A stretch of 64,000 bases of DNA, from contig NZ_JADMSO010000005.1 of assembly GCF_015560805.1 (NCBI RefSeq), forward strand, positions 124,001 through 188,000, given 5' to 3'. This DNA is from Mediterraneibacter glycyrrhizinilyticus. GTDB taxonomy: Bacteria; Bacillota; Clostridia; Lachnospirales; Lachnospiraceae. The position numbers were made by a program, and so were the translations under genes. The notes below the pieces were generated by a model, which saw only the letters and a list, made by a program, of their open reading frames with translations, had not been told where the DNA came from and ran no database searches. Positions within the stretch are counted from its first letter, which is position 1. Each line of letters starts with the position of its first letter. Of the stretch, positions 37,933 to 44,803 are shown piece after piece.

Positions 37933-38376
37933 ATGGACACATATCAGAAAAGTGAGGTTGATCAGAACATGAAAGAAAAATTGATCCGGTTTATGCAAGG
38001 ACGGTATGGAACCGATACCCTTTCCAAATTCCTGCTGATCTGCGGATTGGTCGTCGTTTTATTCTCGTCATTTTCATCCAGCGATACGGTGCGGATGATC
38101 TGGTATGTGGTCGGATGGGCATTGATCATTTACTGCTATTACCGGATGTTTTCGCGGAATGTGACGAAACGCTATGCGGAGAATCAGGCATTTCTTGCGC
38201 GAACATATAAGATACGCAGCTTTTTCAAACAGCAGTTGGAATTGATGAAACAAAGACGGATCTACCATATTTATACTTGCCCCGGATGCAGGCAGAAGAT
38301 CCGGATCCCGCGGGGAAAAGGAAAGATCGAAGTCCGGTGTCCGAAATGTGGAGTCACCTTTGTGAAAAAGAGTTGA
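37933..38376 (+). CDS. Small membrane protein with zinc ribbon
   Basis: A 147-residue protein: two adjacent hydrophobic helices (about 32-52 and 57-72), a basic linker and a C-terminal zinc ribbon with CPGC and CPKC pairs (near 117 and 136). The start at 37933 has GAGAAGAGA upstream; ATG 37969 (MKEKLIRF) is an alternative and fits homologues I remember that begin MKxK-IRFMxGRYG. Function unknown. It follows the Gld-type operon by about 100 bases and may be a separate unit. A perfect hairpin lies downstream. Confidence 0.75.
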   Translation: MDTYQKSEVDQNMKEKLIRFMQGRYGTDTLSKFLLICGLVVVLFSSFSSSDTVRMIWYVVGWALIIYCYYRMFSRNVTKRYAENQAFLARTYKIRSFFKQQLELMKQRRIYHIYTCPGCRQKIRIPRGKGKIEVRCPKCGVTFVKKS

Positions 38377-38458
38377 TAATTCTGAAGAAATCAGATAATT
38401 AAAACAAATACAAAAAAAGAAAAATAAAATTACTGACTGAATGATATAAGAGAGAAAA

Positions 38459-38495
38459 TTGGCGGATTTGAATATAAAAATCCGCCAATAAAATT
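38459..38495 (+). terminator. Hairpin terminator before tRNA-Leu
   Basis: Perfect 11-base stem TTGGCGGATTT/AAATCCGCCAA with a seven-to-eight-base loop, followed by TAAAATTTT. Confidence 0.7.
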
Positions 38496-38507
38496 TTGAA
38501 AAAAGGC

Positions 38508-38536
38508 TTTACAACGATGAAAAGCTATGGTATTAT
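38508..38536 (+). promoter_or_regulatory. tRNA-Leu promoter
   Basis: TTTACA (38508-38513), 17-base spacer, TATTAT (38531-38536), 12 bases ahead of the tRNA. Confidence 0.75.
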
Positions 38537-38548
38537 ATCACTTGTCGA

Positions 38549-38632
38549 GCGGAAGTGGCGGAATGGCAGACGCGCTAGATTCAGGTTCTAGTGGGAGTTA
38601 ATCCTGTGAGAGTTCAAGTCTCTTCTTCCGCA
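38549..38632 (+). tRNA. tRNA-Leu (anticodon CAG)
   Basis: Class II tRNA of 84 bases. Acceptor GCGGAAG pairs with CTTCCGC; anticodon arm CTAGA-TTCAGGT-TCTAG gives anticodon CAG, reading CUG; a long variable arm (TGGGAGTTAATCCTGT) follows; the T arm is GAGAG-TTCAAGT-CTCTT. CCA is not encoded. It has its own promoter and terminator. Confidence 0.97.
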
Positions 38633-38640
38633 TTGAATGA

Positions 38641-38684
38641 AAAGCATCGGATACCGTAAATACACGGTTTACCGGTGCTTTTTC
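38641..38684 (+). terminator. tRNA-Leu terminator
   Basis: AAGCATCGG pairs with CCGGTGCTT (one wobble) with an inner ACCGT/ACGGT stem, then TTTTTCGTT. Confidence 0.82.
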
Positions 38685-38717
38685 GTTCTGAAAAGAAAAT
38701 TTAAAATGAGGTAGATT

Positions 38718-38981
38718 TTAGTGATCTGAGTAATGATATCTACATGAAATGATATATACATTCTGTTCGTCAATCTTATAAACCAATCGATCTTTTTCGT
38801 TGATTCTGCGACTCCAAAATCCGGATAAATCACCTAGTAATGGTTCGGGCTTTCCGAGACCGGAATTACCGTTTCTACAGAGATCCTCAATGAGTTTGTT
38901 AATTTTCTTCCATGTATTCTTGTCTTCGGTTTGCCAGTAGATGTAATCATCCCATCCATTTTTTGTAAAAACTTTATTCAT
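38718..38981 (-). CDS. yoeB: YoeB-type mRNA interferase toxin
   Basis: An 87-residue RelE-superfamily toxin, ribosome-dependent, of the Txe/YoeB group. WEDYIYW-like WDDYIYW, the KPEPLLGDLSGFWSRRI segment and the C-terminal RYHY with catalytic His and Tyr are conserved. Its ATG at 38981 overlaps the end of the antitoxin gene, so translation is coupled. All expected active residues are present, so it looks functional. Confidence 0.93.
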   Translation of the reverse strand: MNKVFTKNGWDDYIYWQTEDKNTWKKINKLIEDLCRNGNSGLGKPEPLLGDLSGFWSRRINEKDRLVYKIDEQNVYIISCRYHYSDH

Positions 38982-39240
38982 CCGCAGCAACCTCGAGCAG
39001 TTCTTTTACCTGAAGCAAGCCGTCTTCCAATTGTTTCTTGGATTCCATAAGCCACTTATAGTTTGTCTGATTTCCCATAAGATACATATTTTCAATCATG
39101 TTGTTATATGTCTCTTCAGATATCATTACGATATTTTTATTTTTCTTGCGAGTTACAATAAGTGTTTCAAAGTCATCAGAGACTTTATCCATGTATTCTC
39201 TCAGGTTTCCTCGTAATTCGGTATAATTGACTGCTAACAT
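38974..39240 (-). CDS. yefM: YefM-type antitoxin
   Basis: An 88-residue Phd/YefM antitoxin: N-terminal DNA-binding fold (NYTELRGNLREYMDKV), ITRK-like VTRKKNKNIVMIS, and a C-terminal toxin-wrapping helix. Start at 39240 (MLAVNY) follows GGAGGTGAATCCT; the ATG five codons earlier is part of that site. YefM normally binds YoeB and autoregulates its promoter. The pair lies between tRNA-Leu and the GntR operon. Confidence 0.92.
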   Translation of the reverse strand: MLAVNYTELRGNLREYMDKVSDDFETLIVTRKKNKNIVMISEETYNNMIENMYLMGNQTNYKWLMESKKQLEDGLLQVKELLEVAADE

Positions 39241-39390
39241 AGGATTCACCTCCAAAATAAAATGTACAATTTTCTGTACTTATATTATCATTGAATTTTA
39301 TATTCAGTATACCACCTCCGGACATGGATTCCAACCACATAAAAATGCTCTCCCGCAAGTAAACTTTTTCAAACAAACAGCATATAACAG

Positions 39391-39419
39391 TTGACGACAG
39401 TTATTATGTGTTATATACT
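39391..39419 (+). promoter_or_regulatory. gntR-ABC promoter with flanking inverted repeat
   Basis: TTGACG (39391-39396), 17-base spacer, TATACT (39414-39419). An inverted repeat CATATAACA (39381-39389) and TGTTATAT (39409-39416) brackets and overlaps the promoter, a likely operator for the GntR protein it drives. Confidence 0.6.
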
Positions 39420-39447
39420 GTTTATCGTACAGAGGAGGTATTTCCAT

Positions 39448-39819
39448 ATGCATATCATTATCAACAGTTCTCTGATGGTTCCGATTTATGAACAGATCAT
39501 GGAGCAGATCAAGACGCAGATCCGCGACGGCTCTCTTCGTGAAAACGACAGTCTTCCGTCTGTCCGCGCCCTTTCCAAAGAACTCAAGATCAGCGCTCTG
39601 ACTGTAAAAAAGGCGTATGATCATCTGGAATCCGAGGGATTCGCCGTCACCGTCCATGGAAAAGGAACCTATGTTGCTGCAGCAAACCCGGAACTTCTAT
39701 TGGAAGAACAAAAAAAAGAAGTCGAAGCCGATTTGGAACTGGCCATTCAAAAAGGCAGACGTTACGGACTCAGCACTGAAGAGATCCGAAGCTTATTTGA
39801 ACTTATTTTGGAGGATTAG
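39448..39819 (+). CDS. GntR family regulator, YtrA subgroup
   Basis: A 123-residue regulator made of a winged-helix GntR DNA-binding domain (PIYEQIMEQIKTQI, LPSVRALSKELKI, GKGTYVA) and a short helical tail of about 45 residues, the YtrA type. Such proteins are usually encoded with and repress an ABC transporter, as here: the ATPase gene follows after three bases. Start at 39448 has AGGAGG nine bases upstream; the frame runs further up through the promoter. Confidence 0.92.
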   Translation: MHIIINSSLMVPIYEQIMEQIKTQIRDGSLRENDSLPSVRALSKELKISALTVKKAYDHLESEGFAVTVHGKGTYVAAANPELLLEEQKKEVEADLELAIQKGRRYGLSTEEIRSLFELILED

Positions 39820-39822
39820 ACC

Positions 39823-40674
39823 ATGTTAAAGATCAATCATTTAAAAAAGAATTATCCGTCCTTTTCACTGGACTGTTCCCTGCACGTTGCTCCGGGATGT
39901 ATTACCGGACTAATCGGGCAGAACGGCTCCGGAAAAAGCACCACATTTAAGTCTATTCTCGGGCTGATCTCCACTGACGGCGGCCAGATCTCGCTGTTCG
40001 GAAAAGACATGCACGAACTGACGATCGCAGACAGACAGAAACTCGGCGTTGTATTGTCCGATTCCGGATTCAGCGGTTATATCACACCACAGGATCTTGT
40101 GCCGATCCTGAAAAATCTTTACCCGGATTTTGACAAAGCATTTTTCCTTACAAATCTTGAAAAATTCGGACTTTCCGGCACGAAAAAGATCAAAGAATTT
40201 TCCACCGGAATGAAAGCGAAACTGAAAGTTCTCGTTGCCATTTCCCACAATGCGCGTCTTCTGCTTCTGGATGAACCGACGGCAGGTCTGGACGTCATTG
40301 CACGGGACGAACTTTTAGATCTTCTTCGCAGTTTTATGGAACAGGATGAGGAACGTTCTATTTTGATCAGTTCCCATATTTCCAGCGATTTGGAAAGTCT
40401 CTGCGACGATCTGTATATGATCCATGACGGAAAGATCGTCCTGCATGAAGACACCGACGTCCTGCTTTCTGACTACGCGCTTCTGAAAGTCAATGCCGAA
40501 CAGTATGAAACGCTGGAAAAGCAGTATATTTTAAAAGTGAAAAAGGAATCTTTCGGATATTGCTGTCTGACAGATCAGAAGCAATTTTATCTGGACAATT
40601 ACCCACAGATCGTGATCGAAAACGGAACGATCGACAATGTGATTACTATGATGATTCGAGGTGCCGCTATATGA
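39823..40674 (+). CDS. ABC transporter ATPase (YtrB-like)
   Basis: A 283-residue ATPase with Walker A GQNGSGKST, signature FSTGMKAKLKV, and Walker B LLLLDEPTAGLD. It follows the GntR gene by three bases and overlaps the permease gene by four (ATGA). Family members in this setting export peptides, antibiotics or lipids or respond to envelope stress; substrate unknown. Confidence 0.92.
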   Translation: MLKINHLKKNYPSFSLDCSLHVAPGCITGLIGQNGSGKSTTFKSILGLISTDGGQISLFGKDMHELTIADRQKLGVVLSDSGFSGYITPQDLVPILKNLYPDFDKAFFLTNLEKFGLSGTKKIKEFSTGMKAKLKVLVAISHNARLLLLDEPTAGLDVIARDELLDLLRSFMEQDEERSILISSHISSDLESLCDDLYMIHDGKIVLHEDTDVLLSDYALLKVNAEQYETLEKQYILKVKKESFGYCCLTDQKQFYLDNYPQIVIENGTIDNVITMMIRGAAI

Positions 40675-41324
40675 AAGGATTATTGATCAAAGATTTTAAA
40701 CTTATGATGATGCAGAAAAATTTCTTTTTATCGATCATTGCGATCGCGGTTGTGCTAACCGTATTTGTCAAAAACCCGTCTTTTATCATCGGATACCTGA
40801 CATTCATCGGTTCAGTCTTCACTTTAAGCACGATCAGCTACGATGAATTTGACAATGGAAACGCATTTTTATTTTCACTGCCGATCACACGCAAACTTTA
40901 TGCGCTGGAGAAGTATGTCTTCGGTTTCCTCACCGGCGCTTGTTCTTGCCTGATCAGTTTGATCCTCTGTATGATATTCGGACTCATTTTCGGCAATTAT
41001 TCTATTTCGGATTCGCTGATGACCGCCGGAATGTCTTTCCCGATGTTTCTTTTCCTGCTTCTTCTTATGCTTCCGGTTCATTTAAAATTCGGAAGTGAAA
41101 AAGGAAAAATTGCCATTCTCGGTGTACTCGGAGCCGTTTTCATCGTTGGATTTTTATTTGTCAAGCTGGATCAGCTGCTCGGACTTGGTATCATCGCTTC
41201 TTTAAATTCCATGTCCGATCTCGGGATCGGCGGTTTGATCGCTGCCATGTTCGCCATAGTCGCTGTGCTCTTTCTTATATCTTATAGAATAAGCAGTAAG
41301 ATCATGGAGAAGAAAGAATTTTAG
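40671..41324 (+). CDS. ABC-2 type permease
   Basis: A 217-residue membrane protein with six hydrophobic segments (ABC2_membrane type). The start at 40671 (MKGLLIKDF) is set by a stop-start ATGA overlap with the ATPase and by the usual MxxLLxKDF beginning of this family. Third gene of the GntR-ABC operon. Confidence 0.9.
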   Translation: MKGLLIKDFKLMMMQKNFFLSIIAIAVVLTVFVKNPSFIIGYLTFIGSVFTLSTISYDEFDNGNAFLFSLPITRKLYALEKYVFGFLTGACSCLISLILCMIFGLIFGNYSISDSLMTAGMSFPMFLFLLLLMLPVHLKFGSEKGKIAILGVLGAVFIVGFLFVKLDQLLGLGIIASLNSMSDLGIGGLIAAMFAIVAVLFLISYRISSKIMEKKEF

Positions 41325-41361
41325 AAATATGAAATAAAACATTTTATAAGGAAATATACGC

Positions 41362-41381
41362 TCCCCCTTGTACACTGACGC
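41362..41381. repeat. Half-copy of the palindromic repeat (copy C)
   Basis: CCCCCTTGTACACTGACGCT; its reverse complement AGCGTCAGTGTACAAGGGGG matches the left arms of the copies at 42677 and 44217. I see no partner arm upstream. Confidence 0.5.
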
Positions 41382-41407
41382 TAATGATAACAGAAAGGCG
41401 GAGGCGT

Positions 41408-41932
41408 ATGAGTAAAGTGAAAAATGAACCTAAGATCAAGAGCAAACTGATCGTGGCAATCCGGGAGCAGCTGGAACATCGGGCGTCATGGCTGTACCTG
41501 CTCTGTGATGAGGCAAAGAAACGCGGGCTGGATCCCAATGATTTTGCGGCGGCAGCGATCAAAAGATGCGGTCTGGCGCAAGGGAAAAATCTTGTGAAAA
41601 AGGGAAAGACAAAGAGCCTGAAAGGTCTGAGAAAAACATTATTTACGAAACCGGCGCAGTGGGTATTTGAGATGGACGTACTGGAGAATACCGACGAAAC
41701 ATTGTATCTGGATTTTCATTATTGTCCGCTTGTAAAGGCATGGCAGAAAGCCGGATGCTCGGAGGAAGAGATCGCGCAGCTCTGTGACATTGCAATGTGC
41801 GGGGATCATGGGATCGGTGCGCGGTTTGACAGCGTTCTGGAACTGCCGAAATGTATCGCGAAAGGCGACGACGTCTGTGCGCTCCGTTATAAGAAAGCAG
41901 CTGAGAAAAAGACAGAAGATAAGAAATTGTAA
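41408..41932 (+). CDS. ATC hydrolase-like protein
   Basis: A 174-residue protein resembling L-2-amino-thiazoline-4-carboxylic acid hydrolase-like proteins (PF14196). The C-terminal half has DFHYCPLVKAW, CDIAMCGDHGIG and a Cys pair in CIAKGDDVC. Named activity is conversion of a thiazoline carboxylate toward cysteine in Pseudomonas, but most family members are uncharacterised. The first 30 residues are basic. ATG 41408 follows GGCGGAGGCGT. No obvious pathway partner nearby. Confidence 0.78.
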   Translation: MSKVKNEPKIKSKLIVAIREQLEHRASWLYLLCDEAKKRGLDPNDFAAAAIKRCGLAQGKNLVKKGKTKSLKGLRKTLFTKPAQWVFEMDVLENTDETLYLDFHYCPLVKAWQKAGCSEEEIAQLCDIAMCGDHGIGARFDSVLELPKCIAKGDDVCALRYKKAAEKKTEDKKL

Positions 41933-41955
41933 AAAACAGCCGAGATCGGGAAAAT

Positions 41956-41984
41956 TTGACCTTGTTGGGGAATTGCGTTATAAT
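41956..41984 (+). promoter_or_regulatory. Promoter of the H1-like protein gene
   Basis: TTGACC (41956-41961), 17-base spacer, perfect TATAAT (41979-41984). Confidence 0.75.
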
Positions 41985-42100
41985 ACCGTTTGTAGCAAAA
42001 ATAACAATGTCCTTATAATACGGAAAGTAATTTTATGATGTCAGAGTGAAACTGGCATAAACTATAATTGCTTGAGTGTTTTGCAGGAGGGAGTAAGTTT

Positions 42101-42676
42101 ATGGCAACAAAAAGAGTAGCAAAAAAAGTTGCTGCGGCAAAAGCAGCAAAGGCAGTAAAAACAGCCGCTGAAGCTACAAAAGTCGAGACAGCAAAAGTTG
42201 AGTCAGCAAAGGAAGAGGCAGTAACGGAAGCAGCAAAAGCAAACGAAGTGAAAGCAGAAGCGGTCAAAGCGGAACCAGTCAAAGAAACCGCAGGAAAGAA
42301 AGTCGAAAAACTGGCGCAGAAAGCAATCGAGACAAAGAAAGATTCAACAAAAGCGATCGAGACAAAGGCAGCCGTCCTCGTAGATGCGAAAGAGGAAAAG
42401 ACGGAAGAAAAAGCTCCTGCGAAGAAAACGACGGCAAAAAAAGCGCCGGCGAAGAAGACCGCAGCAAAGGCAGAACTGAAAACGGAGATGTATCTGCAGT
42501 TTGCCGGAAAAGAATATGCGGAAAAAGAGATTCTTCAGATGGTAAAAAATGTATGGACAAAAGAACTGAGAAATAAAGTCGGCGATATGAAAGAGGTTCA
42601 GATTTATCTGAAACCGGAAGAGTCCGCGGCTTATTATGTGATCAATAAAGAGACAACAGGCAAGATCGTATTGTAG
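42101..42676 (+). CDS. Histone H1-like Lys/Ala-rich protein with DUF6465-like C-terminus
   Basis: A 191-residue protein. Residues 1-125 are low-complexity: Lys, Ala, Glu and Val repeats with KKTTAKKAPAKKTAAKA near 118-133, like histone H1 tails and phasin-like proteins. The last 60 residues form a compact domain (MYLQFAGKEYAEKEIL through TTGKIVL) that I place in DUF6465. Strong promoter and AGGAGGG site suggest high expression. It may bind DNA, RNA or another polyanion through the basic tail; this is inference from composition. Confidence 0.8.
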   Translation: MATKRVAKKVAAAKAAKAVKTAAEATKVETAKVESAKEEAVTEAAKANEVKAEAVKAEPVKETAGKKVEKLAQKAIETKKDSTKAIETKAAVLVDAKEEKTEEKAPAKKTTAKKAPAKKTAAKAELKTEMYLQFAGKEYAEKEILQMVKNVWTKELRNKVGDMKEVQIYLKPEESAAYYVINKETTGKIVL

Positions 42677-42757
42677 TGTCAGTGTACAAGGGGAAATCGC
42701 TTCAAACCGTGTGATATCGGTGCTTTTCGACCGTTTTCCCCCTTGTATGCCGATGTG
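42677..42757. repeat. Palindromic repeat copy A
   Basis: Starts at the stop codon of the H1-like gene: TGTCAGTGTACAAGGGGAAA on the left and TTTTCCCCCTTGTATGCCGA on the right, imperfectly complementary, enclosing about 38 bases. No T-run on either side. Confidence 0.55.
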
Positions 42758-42886
42758 GATGAATTGTAAGAACAAAATGCAGGGATTGATTCCAAAAGAG
42801 CCGGCTAAGTCGCCGCATCTGCGGGTCGATCCCTTTTTGATTGAAACGACAGGAAGAATCGCTGAGTGAAACAGGAGGAAACGAAA

Positions 42887-43474
42887 ATGACACGTCTGGA
42901 ACAGCAGATCCGGTTTATCACCGAGATCGACAAAGTGAAAAATATTTTCCGGCAGACTTATCTGGCGGATGGCAAGCGGAAAGAGAACGATGCGGAACAT
43001 TCCTGGCATATTGCGCTGATGGCATATTTGCTTCAGGAACACGCGGAAGAGCCGGTAGACGTTCCGCGTGTGATGCTGATGGTGCTGATCCACGATCTCG
43101 TGGAGATTGACGCAGGGGATACTTATGCATACGATTCTGAGGGCGCGAAGACGAAACGGGAACGGGAAGTGCGCGCCGCGGAGCGGATCTTCGGACTGCT
43201 CCCGGAAGATCAGGGACGGTATTTCCGGGAATTGTGGGATGAATTTGAAGCCTATGAAAGTGCAGATGCGAAGTATGCACATTTGCTGGATAATTTTCAG
43301 CCGCTTTTGTTGAATGATGCGAGCGGCGGACGCAGTTGGAGTGAACATGACGTAAAGAAGTCGCAGATTTACAAGCGGAATGAAAAAGTGGCGGAGACGT
43401 CAGAAACAGTATGGGAGTGTATGCAGGAGATCGTGCAGAAACATATCGATGCAGGGAATGTGACAGACGAGTAG
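42887..43474 (+). CDS. HD domain hydrolase (YfbR/HD_3 type)
   Basis: A 195-residue metal-dependent phosphohydrolase. Ligands are AEHSWHIA (near 39) and LIHDLVEIDAGD (near 72) plus a later DNFQP aspartate. The family includes 5'-deoxynucleotidases, so nucleotide clean-up is the likely role. ATG 42887 lies eight bases after AGGAGG. It ends 13 bases before the sirtuin gene, forming a two-gene unit. Confidence 0.9.
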   Translation: MTRLEQQIRFITEIDKVKNIFRQTYLADGKRKENDAEHSWHIALMAYLLQEHAEEPVDVPRVMLMVLIHDLVEIDAGDTYAYDSEGAKTKREREVRAAERIFGLLPEDQGRYFRELWDEFEAYESADAKYAHLLDNFQPLLLNDASGGRSWSEHDVKKSQIYKRNEKVAETSETVWECMQEIVQKHIDAGNVTDE

Positions 43475-43487
43475 AGGGGGTGGCATA

Positions 43488-44216
43488 ATGTATGAGCAGG
43501 AGATCGAACAGCTGCAGGCGATGATCGATGAAAGCAGCAGGATCGTCTTTTTCGGCGGCGCCGGCGTATCGACGGAGAGCGGAATCCCGGATTTTCGAAG
43601 CGCAGACGGGATCTATCATCAGGCATACCGGTATTCACCGGAAGAAGTGGTCAGTCACAGCTTTTTTGTGAAACATCCGGAAGCATTTTATGAATTTTAT
43701 AAAGAGAAGATGATGATTCTGGATGCCAGACCGAATCCGGCACATTTGAAATTGGCGGAGCTGGAGCGCGCAGGGAAGCTATCCGCGGTTGTGACACAGA
43801 ATATCGACGGACTGCATCAGGCGGCAGGAAGCAGGCAGGTATATGAACTTCACGGAAGCATTCTGCGGAATTACTGTATGGACTGTCATACGTTTTATGA
43901 TGCGGAGTATGTGAAAAATGCCGAGGGGATCCCCCGCTGTGAAAAATGCGGCGGTATGATCAAACCGGACGTTGTGCTCTACGAAGAGGGCTTGGATCCT
44001 GCGACGATCAGCGGGGCGGTGCGCGCGATCAGCGAGGCGGATATGCTGATCATCGGCGGAACTTCTCTTGTTGTTTATCCGGCAGCAGGTTTTATTGATT
44101 ATTTTCATGGGAAATATCTGGTGCTGATCAACAAATCGGAGACTGCCCGGGATGTGCGCGCAAATCTGGCGATCGCAGCGCCGATCGGAAGTGTGATGGA
44201 AAAGATCAGAGTGTAG
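43488..44216 (+). CDS. cobB: NAD-dependent protein deacylase (sirtuin)
   Basis: A 242-residue class III deacetylase that removes acyl groups from lysines with NAD. GGAGVSTESGIPDFRS (near 23), TQNIDGLHQAAGS, the catalytic His in YELHGSI and four zinc cysteines (CMDC, CEKC) are intact. GAGGGGGTGGCATA precedes the ATG. Partner HD gene is immediately upstream. The repeat element begins right after its TAG stop. Confidence 0.95.
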   Translation: MYEQEIEQLQAMIDESSRIVFFGGAGVSTESGIPDFRSADGIYHQAYRYSPEEVVSHSFFVKHPEAFYEFYKEKMMILDARPNPAHLKLAELERAGKLSAVVTQNIDGLHQAAGSRQVYELHGSILRNYCMDCHTFYDAEYVKNAEGIPRCEKCGGMIKPDVVLYEEGLDPATISGAVRAISEADMLIIGGTSLVVYPAAGFIDYFHGKYLVLINKSETARDVRANLAIAAPIGSVMEKIRV

Positions 44217-44298
44217 CGTCGGCGTCGGTGTACAAGGGTGGAACGGTCGATGAAGAGCAGACCCCAATCGCGTATATCCATTGTACACTGACGCCGTG
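44217..44298. repeat. Palindromic repeat copy B
   Basis: Left arm GGCGTCGGTGTACAA (44221-44235), right arm TTGTACACTGACGCC (44281-44295): 14 of 15 positions complementary (with one G-T pair), enclosing 45 bases. It fills the space between the convergent sirtuin and DUF6106-like genes. Confidence 0.65.
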
Positions 44299-44302
44299 AT
44301 CA

Positions 44303-44803
44303 TTAGTCCATATACAATTTCATTCCCATCCAGGATTTCATATGATCCATCATCTTTTCATCCGGTTCCAGCACGATGCATGTCAGCTTCTGGTCGATCA
44401 TCAGCATCATGGAATAGCTGTGAGCGTCCGCACGTCCGGAAGAAAAGTCGTATGTTTTTGCGGGCTGGTAAGAGTGAAGCCGGGGCGATGCTTTCGGCGC
44501 CATGATCTCAGCCTGCTGGATGTCGAATGTCATCATTTTTTTACGTTTAGCTTTGCTGTAAATCGCGTCAACCTGCATATCGTGGTTCAGCAGGACATAT
44601 TCATACTCCACATCCAGGCGGGGAAAGATAAAGTAGTATGCGAGAAATGCAAGAACTACTGCCAGGAAAAAGGAGAAAATTCCGAGAAACGGCATTCCGA
44701 ATACAGCGACGGCGACGATCACGAGAATCGTAAGAAAACGGATCACCATGTCGAGCGGTCGGGATTTCCGGGCTACAAGTTGTTCATAATAAGCGTCATT
44801 CAT
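44303..44803 (-). CDS. Small membrane protein, DUF6106-like
   Basis: A 166-residue protein with two hydrophobic helices (about 22-40 and 43-60) and a soluble C-terminal domain of about 100 residues containing YEYVLLNHDMQVD and LEPDEKMM. It resembles Lachnospiraceae proteins filed as DUF6106; function unknown. It overlaps the PucR-type regulator gene by four bases (ATGA), so the two are co-translated. Confidence 0.72.
   Translation of the reverse strand: MNDAYYEQLVARKSRPLDMVIRFLTILVIVAVAVFGMPFLGIFSFFLAVVLAFLAYYFIFPRLDVEYEYVLLNHDMQVDAIYSKAKRKKMMTFDIQQAEIMAPKASPRLHSYQPAKTYDFSSGRADAHSYSMMLMIDQKLTCIVLEPDEKMMDHMKSWMGMKLYMD

Noticed and set aside
38549-41330. Genomic island integrated at tRNA-Leu
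   Set aside because: No integrase, no direct repeat of the tRNA 3' end in the window, and no clear composition break; kept only as a possibility.
42344-43348. 334-codon minus-strand frame across the H1-like gene and the HD gene
   Set aside because: It covers two well-supported plus-strand genes and the repeat between them; composition is atypical for a protein.
44236-44250. GGGTGGAAC resembling a T-box core
   Set aside because: It lies in the palindromic repeat after the sirtuin gene, has no stem I, no specifier and no synthetase downstream.
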